Below are positions 32,168 to 36,775 of a stretch of 36,775 bases of DNA, piece after piece. Origin of the DNA: Lachnospiraceae bacterium (GTDB lineage: Bacteria > Bacillota > Clostridia > Lachnospirales > Lachnospiraceae); the NCBI GenBank assembly GCA_017396555.1, contig JAFQLS010000047.1:1-36775 (forward strand), in the 5' to 3' direction. Below the pieces are notes generated by a model. The model did no database searches. It was not told the origin of the DNA and worked only from the letters and a program-made list of their open reading frames with translations. Made by a program: the position numbers and the translations under genes. Position 1 is the first letter of the stretch. Each line of letters opens with the position of its first letter.

Positions 32168-32189
32168 TTGTTTAAGGATTGGAGACTAT

Positions 32190-32483
32190 ATGGAAAGAAT
32201 AGTTAGAGGTCGTAGATCATACAAAAAATCAGGTTCGATTACAAAGATAATAAATTTGATTTTGTCAATTGCAATAATTATTTGTGGTGTAATGAATATT
32301 GTTAATCCAAAAGGAAATGCAGAGTTATTTCCAATAATATGTATTATGGGGGCTGTTTTAAATGGTTCTATGTGCGTAAAGTATTATATGAGAAAGGATT
32401 TTGCAAGGGCAATAGCACTTACAATAGCGGCAATTTTTTTGGCGGTTTTAGGAGTTATAACATTTATAGCACTGCTACTGTAA
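32190..32483 (+). CDS. Small three-helix membrane protein of unknown function
   Basis: A 97-aa protein with a basic start (MERIVRGRRSYKKSGS) and three membrane helices (about 18-37, 46-65 and 72-95). I recognise no motif. The real start is ATG 32190 with GGAG about five bases upstream; an upstream in-frame ATG at 32136 lies in argF. It follows argF by 22 nt and precedes the DUF6145 gene by 21 nt, so it is probably co-transcribed. A role in the membrane is all that can be said. Confidence 0.7.
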   Translation: MERIVRGRRSYKKSGSITKIINLILSIAIIICGVMNIVNPKGNAELFPIICIMGAVLNGSMCVKYYMRKDFARAIALTIAAIFLAVLGVITFIALLL

Positions 32484-32504
32484 TATGCCGGAAGGAGAGG
32501 AAAA

Positions 32505-32849
32505 ATGTACGAGGATAAGGTTGTATTGTGCGGTTCAAACGCATATGAACAAAAATATTATTTGAATCCTGATTTTGAGAAGCTTCCTGAAAGTATAAAG
32601 GATGAGCTTAAGATAATGTGTGTATTATTTACTGAAGATATTGGCGGAGTACTCACACTTGAATATGACGAAAAAGGAAATCTTATGTTAAATGTTATGT
32701 GTGATGAAGGCGACCTTTTATTTGATGAGATTGGATGCGGTCTGAAAATCAGACAAATTCAAAGAGAAAAAGTAGAACTTCTTGAGGCGCTGGAAATGTA
32801 TTATAAGGTGTTTTTCTTAGGAGAAGAATTTGATATGGAGGGTAAATAA
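32505..32849 (+). CDS. DUF6145 family protein
   Basis: A 114-aa soluble acidic protein starting [20 protein letters not shown] and continuing [40 protein letters not shown] and [11 protein letters not shown]. From memory this is the DUF6145 family of Lachnospiraceae, typically found beside coaX and dusB. No catalytic motif is evident. GGAGAGG precedes ATG 32505. The stop overlaps the coaX start by one base (TAATG), so the two are coupled and perhaps functionally linked. Confidence 0.75.
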   Translation: MYEDKVVLCGSNAYEQKYYLNPDFEKLPESIKDELKIMCVLFTEDIGGVLTLEYDEKGNLMLNVMCDEGDLLFDEIGCGLKIRQIQREKVELLEALEMYYKVFFLGEEFDMEGK

Positions 32850-33628
32850 TGCTTTTAGCAGTTGATGTAGGAAATACAAATATAACATTTGGAGTATTTA
32901 ACAAAGAAAATTTGGAAGCTACATTTCGTATGACGACAAAACTTCCAAGAACGTCTGATGAATATGGAATAACTATAAGAGATTTGCTTGGAGCAAAGGG
33001 TATTGATTGGAAAATTATTGAAGATGTTATAATTTCTTCAGTAGTTCCTAATATTATGCATTCGTTTCAAAATTCATTTATAAAATATTTTGATAAGAAG
33101 CCTATGATTGTTGGACCGGGAGTTAAGACTGGAATCAAACTTCCTATTCCTAATCCAAATGAGGTTGGTTCGGATAGAATAGTTGATGCCGTTGGTGCAT
33201 ATTATATGTATGGTGGACCGGTTATTGTTATTGATTATGGAACAGCTACCACCTATGACTATATTTCATCAGATGCTTCGTTGCTTGCAGCAGTGACATC
33301 TCCCGGAATAAGAATATCGGCGAAGGCTTTGTGGGAGGATGCAGCGAAGCTTCCGGAAATAGAAATAAAGAAGCCGGAATCGATTATGGCTAAAGAAACT
33401 ATTTCAAGTATGCAGGCTGGACTTGTATATGGCTACATTGGTCAGACAGAATACATTATTGATAAGATTAAGGAAGAGTGTGGCGAGGACAACGTTAAGG
33501 TTGTAGCTACAGGTGGTCTTGGAAAGCTTATAGCAGATGAGACTGATAAAATTGATATATATGATATGGATTTAACTCTTCATGGACTGAGAATTATATA
33601 TGAAAAGACAAAAGGTTTGAACAAATGA
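32849..33628 (+). CDS. coaX: Type III pantothenate kinase
   Basis: Phosphorylates pantothenate to 4'-phosphopantothenate, the first step of CoA synthesis. The 259-aa ASKHA-fold enzyme has [16 protein letters not shown] (2-17; phosphate loop), [13 protein letters not shown] (about 111-123) and [12 protein letters not shown] (about 131-142) with the catalytic Asp. [20 protein letters not shown] and [10 protein letters not shown] follow. Unlike type I/II enzymes it needs a monovalent cation and is insensitive to CoA. The start overlaps the DUF6145 stop (TAATG), and the end overlaps dusB by 4 nt (ATGA), so the three genes are strongly coupled. Confidence 0.95.
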   Translation: MLLAVDVGNTNITFGVFNKENLEATFRMTTKLPRTSDEYGITIRDLLGAKGIDWKIIEDVIISSVVPNIMHSFQNSFIKYFDKKPMIVGPGVKTGIKLPIPNPNEVGSDRIVDAVGAYYMYGGPVIVIDYGTATTYDYISSDASLLAAVTSPGIRISAKALWEDAAKLPEIEIKKPESIMAKETISSMQAGLVYGYIGQTEYIIDKIKEECGEDNVKVVATGGLGKLIADETDKIDIYDMDLTLHGLRIIYEKTKGLNK

Positions 33629-34578
33629 AAATAGGAAATGTTGTTATTGATAATAATATTGCGCTCGGGCCTATGGCTGGTGTTACAGATTTGCCGTTTA
33701 GAATATTGTGTAAGGAGCAGGGCTGTGGTCTGCTCTATACGGAAATGGTAAGTGCAAAAGCGATATTATATAATAATAAAAATACAGAAGAATTATTAAG
33801 AACTCTACCGGAAGAATCGCCTGTTGCTGTTCAGCTATTTGGAAATGACCCGGATATAATGACGGAGATAGCATTAAGGCTGGAGGAAAAACCATTTGAT
33901 ATAATTGATATCAATATGGGGTGTCCTGTTCCCAAGATAGTAAATAACAGAGAGGGAAGTGCTCTTATGTTAGAACCTCAGACAGTAGAGAAAATTCTGT
34001 CAAAAATGTCTAAAGCATTACATAAGCCTTTAACGATTAAAATTCGTAAGGGATTTGATGATGCTAATATAAATGCTGTAGAAATAGCAAAGATAGCTGA
34101 GGCTTGCGGAGTTGCTGCTATCGCAGTTCACGGTAGAACAAGACAGCAATATTATTCAGGTGTTGCAGATTGGGATATAATTAGGCAGGTTAAGGAAAAT
34201 GTTAAGATTCCTGTTATTGGAAATGGTGACATTACAGATGGTTATACTGCAAAGAAAATGCTTGATGAAACTGGTTGCGATGGAATAATGATAGGAAGAG
34301 CTGCACGTGGGAACCCTTGGATTTTCAATCAGGTTAGTAAATATATTATTAATGGCGAAATAGTGGACAGACCGGCTATTGAGGAATTGAAGAAAATGAT
34401 TTTGAGGCATAGCAGGATGCTACTTGAAATGAAGGGTGATTACACAGGCATAAGAGAAATGCGTAAGCACGTTTCGTGGTACACAGCAGGTTATCCTCAT
34501 TCGGCAGAAATCCGAAGGAAGGTAAATATGGTTGAAAGCTACGAGGAACTTGAGGAAGTTTTAGGGCTTTTGTATTGA
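33625..34578 (+). CDS. dusB: tRNA-dihydrouridine synthase (DusB family)
   Basis: A flavin enzyme of 317 aa that reduces uridines in tRNA to dihydrouridine. Motifs in the FMN TIM barrel are [20 protein letters not shown] (14-33), [17 protein letters not shown] and [12 protein letters not shown] with the catalytic Cys. [28 protein letters not shown] and [10 protein letters not shown] follow, with [15 protein letters not shown] near 221. The helical C-terminal tRNA-binding domain begins near 240. ATG 33625 overlaps the coaX stop (ATGA). Its stop lies inside a strong promoter for greA-lysS. Confidence 0.95.
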   Translation: MKIGNVVIDNNIALGPMAGVTDLPFRILCKEQGCGLLYTEMVSAKAILYNNKNTEELLRTLPEESPVAVQLFGNDPDIMTEIALRLEEKPFDIIDINMGCPVPKIVNNREGSALMLEPQTVEKILSKMSKALHKPLTIKIRKGFDDANINAVEIAKIAEACGVAAIAVHGRTRQQYYSGVADWDIIRQVKENVKIPVIGNGDITDGYTAKKMLDETGCDGIMIGRAARGNPWIFNQVSKYIINGEIVDRPAIEELKKMILRHSRMLLEMKGDYTGIREMRKHVSWYTAGYPHSAEIRRKVNMVESYEELEEVLGLLY

Positions 34579-34603
34579 CATTATGGGATTATTACTATAT
34601 AAT
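34575..34603 (+). promoter_or_regulatory. Consensus promoter of greA-lysS overlapping the dusB stop
   Basis: A perfect TTGACA (34575-34580), a 17-nt spacer and a perfect TATAAT (34598-34603). The dusB stop codon TGA (34576-34578) is part of the -35 box. The predicted start is near 34610, 55 nt before the greA ATG. Confidence 0.85.
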
Positions 34604-34664
34604 TCTAGTTTAGCAAAATTGAAAAATGTAATTGGTTGTATAACCATAGAAAGTGGAGGACGTT

Positions 34665-35147
34665 ATGGCAGATAAGAAGAACATACTTACTTATGAGGGT
34701 TTGAAGAAATTAGAAGATGAATTACAGGATTTAAAGGTAAATAGGAGAACAGAGGTTGCTGAGAAGATTAAAGAGGCAAGAGAACAGGGTGATTTATCTG
34801 AAAATGCTGAGTATGATGCAGCTAAGGATGAGCAGAGAGATATTGAAGCAAGAATTGAAGAAATTGAAAAGATTCTTAAGAATGCAGAAGTTGTTGATGA
34901 AGATGAAATTGACCTTGAAAAAATTAGCGTAGGTTGTAAGGTTAAGGTTTTGGATTTGGATTATAATGATGAAATAGTATTTAAAATTGTAGGTTCTACA
35001 GAGGCTGACAGTTTGTCAAATAAAATTTCAAATGAGTCACCGGTTGGTAAGGCTCTTATTGGAAAGAAGAAAAATGATGAAGTTAAGGTAGAGACTTTAA
35101 TGGGATTTTCAAGCTATAAAATATTAGATATACAGAGAGCTAACTAG
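34665..35147 (+). CDS. greA: Transcription elongation factor GreA
   Basis: Rescues backtracked RNA polymerase by stimulating transcript cleavage through the secondary channel. At 160 aa it is standard. The N-terminal antiparallel coiled coil (about 10-75) carries the tip [17 protein letters not shown] with the conserved acidic residues D43 and E46. The C-terminal FKBP-like domain (about 80-160) includes [38 protein letters not shown] and ILDIQ. The start is ATG 34665 with GTGGAGGA upstream; the GTG at 34653 overlaps that site and is rejected. It has a consensus promoter and lies 17 nt before lysS. Confidence 0.97.
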   Translation: MADKKNILTYEGLKKLEDELQDLKVNRRTEVAEKIKEAREQGDLSENAEYDAAKDEQRDIEARIEEIEKILKNAEVVDEDEIDLEKISVGCKVKVLDLDYNDEIVFKIVGSTEADSLSNKISNESPVGKALIGKKKNDEVKVETLMGFSSYKILDIQRAN

Positions 35148-35164
35148 TGGAAGGAGAGAGTACA

Positions 35165-36658
35165 TTGGCTAATCAGCAGAACAATGAAACACAGCAGGAT
35201 ATTAATCAGTTATTAAAGGTTAGAAGAGAGAAGCTTGCTGATTTACAGGCGAATGGTAAGAATCCATTTGAGATAACAAAGTATGATGTTTCTCATCACA
35301 GCCAGGAAGTTAAGGATAATTTTGAAGAGCTTAATGGAAAGGTTGTAACTATAGCAGGTAGAATGATGTCTAAGCGTGTTATGGGTAAGGCGTCATTTTG
35401 TAATGTTCAGGATTTAAAGGGAAATATTCAGTCATATGTAGCCAGAGATAGTGTTGGTGAAGAAGCATATAAGGATTTTAAGAAGTTTGATATCGGCGAC
35501 ATTATTGGTATTGAAGGCGAAGTATTTGAGACTAAGACAGGCGAAAAGTCTATCCATGCTACTAATATTACATTATTATCGAAGAGTCTTCAGATTCTTC
35601 CGGAGAAATATCATGGTCTTACTAACACTGATATGAGATACCGTCAGCGTTACGTTGACCTTATTATGAATAATGAAGTTAAGGATACATTTATAAAGCG
35701 TTCACAGATTATAAAGGAAATTCGTAAATACCTTGATTCACAGGGATTTATGGAGGTTGAGACACCTATGCTTGTATCTAATGCAGGTGGTGCGGCAGCA
35801 AGACCATTTGAGACACATTTTAATGCCCTTGACGAGGATTTAAAGCTTCGTATTTCTCTTGAATTATATCTCAAGAGGCTTATTGTAGGTGGCATGGAAA
35901 AGGTATATGAAATTGGACGAGTATTCCGTAACGAAGGTCTTGATACAAGACACAATCCGGAATTTACGCTTATGGAATTATATCAGGCATTTACAGATTA
36001 TCATGGTATGATGGATTTGACTGAAAATATGTTTAGACATGTTGCGCAGGAAGTGCTTGGAACTACTAAGATTACATACAGCGGAATTGAAATGGATCTT
36101 GGTAAGCCATTTGAAAGAATTACTATGATTGACGCAGTTAAGAAATATGCAGGCGTTGATTTTAACGAAATTAATACACTTGAGGAAGCTAGAGCTATCG
36201 CAAAAGAAAAGAATGTAGAATTTGAAGACAGACACAAGAAGGGAGATATTCTTAACCTCTTCTTCGAAGAGTTTGTTGAGGAGCATTTAATCCAGCCTAC
36301 ATTTGTTATGGATCATCCGATAGAGATTTCTCCACTTACAAAGAAGAAACCAGAGAATCCGGATTATGTTGAAAGATTTGAGTTGTTTATGAATGGCTGG
36401 GAAATGTGTAATGCTTATTCTGAGCTTAATGACCCAATCGACCAGAGAGAAAGATTCAAGGCTCAGGAAGAGCAGCTTGCTCAGGGTGATGATGAAGCTA
36501 ACACAACAGATGAAGATTTCTTAAATGCCCTTGAGATTGGTATGCCTCCAACAGGTGGTATCGGATACGGTATTGATAGATTAGTTATGTTGTTAACTGA
36601 CTCGCCAGCGATTAGGGATGTATTGTTGTTCCCCACGATGAAGTCATTAGACAAATAA
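35165..36658 (+). CDS. lysS: Lysyl-tRNA synthetase, class II
   Basis: Charges tRNA-Lys with lysine. The ~497-aa protein has an N-terminal OB-fold anticodon domain (about 60-150; [20 protein letters not shown] and [11 protein letters not shown]). The class II core follows: motif 1 around [20 protein letters not shown], motif 2 [20 protein letters not shown], a lysine-pocket loop [16 protein letters not shown] and motif 3 [20 protein letters not shown]. It ends [14 protein letters not shown], without an extension. I prefer TTG 35165, eight bases after GGAGAG; the GTG at 35147 lies upstream of that site. It forms a pair with greA, a common order in Clostridia. Confidence 0.95.
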   Translation: MANQQNNETQQDINQLLKVRREKLADLQANGKNPFEITKYDVSHHSQEVKDNFEELNGKVVTIAGRMMSKRVMGKASFCNVQDLKGNIQSYVARDSVGEEAYKDFKKFDIGDIIGIEGEVFETKTGEKSIHATNITLLSKSLQILPEKYHGLTNTDMRYRQRYVDLIMNNEVKDTFIKRSQIIKEIRKYLDSQGFMEVETPMLVSNAGGAAARPFETHFNALDEDLKLRISLELYLKRLIVGGMEKVYEIGRVFRNEGLDTRHNPEFTLMELYQAFTDYHGMMDLTENMFRHVAQEVLGTTKITYSGIEMDLGKPFERITMIDAVKKYAGVDFNEINTLEEARAIAKEKNVEFEDRHKKGDILNLFFEEFVEEHLIQPTFVMDHPIEISPLTKKKPENPDYVERFELFMNGWEMCNAYSELNDPIDQRERFKAQEEQLAQGDDEANTTDEDFLNALEIGMPPTGGIGYGIDRLVMLLTDSPAIRDVLLFPTMKSLDK

Positions 36659-36775
36659 AGCCAGTATTTTCAAGGGTTTGAAGGGCATATTATCATGTTA
36701 CTGCAACAAAGGTGCAACAAATTTTAAACGAATAATACGGAATAATACTTCCATATACGTTTATTGTTGTGCTGA
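36659..36775. other. Gene-free 3' flank of lysS with possible att-like and repeat motifs
   Basis: No open frame of note is seen in the last 117 bases. A GC-modest stretch CCAGTATTTTCAAGGGTTTG (36661-36680) directly follows the lysS stop. A direct repeat TGCAACAAAGGTGCAACAAA (about 36701-36720) and an AT-rich ACGAATAATACGGAATAATAC (about 36728-36748) follow. No terminator is obvious before the window ends, and the flanking context is cut off. Confidence 0.35.

Noticed and set aside
1-36775. CRISPR arrays, tRNA or rRNA genes and intact transposases
   Set aside because: No regularly spaced direct repeats of CRISPR length, no cloverleaf-like sequence with CCA-type ends and no transposase motif were seen when reading both strands; a covariance-model search would be needed to exclude small RNAs fully.

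Overview
This 36.8 kb window is AT-rich, has strong AGGAGG-type ribosome binding sites, and packs most genes head to tail on the + strand. Gene content points to a Clostridia bacterium, most likely a member of the Lachnospiraceae. The support is DnaE with no proofreading exonuclease domain in view, HprK, WhiA, an HPr/Crh-like protein, an ATP-dependent PFK with the sequence TIDLDIACTDYTIG, and several small families I associate with Lachnospiraceae (DUF4317, DUF6465, DUF6145, CD3324-like). I cannot name the genus from sequence alone.

Layout. 1-2.7 kb is an accessory edge: the 3' part of a NADAR-domain gene, a terminator, a broken RHS/YD-repeat fragment, a reverse-strand DUF4317 gene and a ~320 bp long-armed palindrome (MITE-like). 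2.7-11.5 kb is a core block: ftsH-uvrC (coupled by TAATG), then hprK, glcK (ROK), murB, rapZ, whiA and an HPr-like protein in which His15 is Glu while Ser46 is kept (Crh-like). The usual yvcK is not between rapZ and whiA. 11.5-16.3 kb holds degraded intergenic DNA with a 21-nt periodic repeat, then two overlapping paralogous DUF3592-type membrane genes and a large membrane-bound class III nucleotidyl cyclase. 16.3-20.0 kb is an accessory stretch: a standalone protein resembling a phage/conjugative-element nuclease-like domain, a HAD phosphatase, a reverse-strand rhodanese lipoprotein, a Fic AMP-transferase-like protein, and CD3324-like and DUF1062 genes behind a possible leader peptide.

20.0-21.7 kb is a compact vitamin B12 unit. 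A cobalamin riboswitch with terminator is followed by a Cys-rich small protein, a DUF4430 (transcobalamin-like) lipoprotein and an ECF-transporter S component, all overlapping and closed by a terminator. 21.7-27.0 kb carries dnaE, pfkA and a TrmH/SpoU methyltransferase. 27.0-31.1 kb has a reverse-strand DUF6465 protein with a Lys/Ala/Pro tail, a GtrA membrane protein, an SH3b plus SleB-type wall hydrolase, and an NfeD-SPFH pair. 31.1-36.7 kb has argF, two small genes, coaX, dusB, greA and lysS.

The most interesting items are the riboswitch-controlled DUF4430/ECF-S module, the His15-less HPr paralogue in the same cluster as HprK, the DUF3592 pair with the beta-propeller-like sensor cyclase, the long palindrome, and the leader-peptide/alternative-hairpin arrangement before the CD3324-like gene. 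All functional statements are read from motifs and remembered families; no database search was run.
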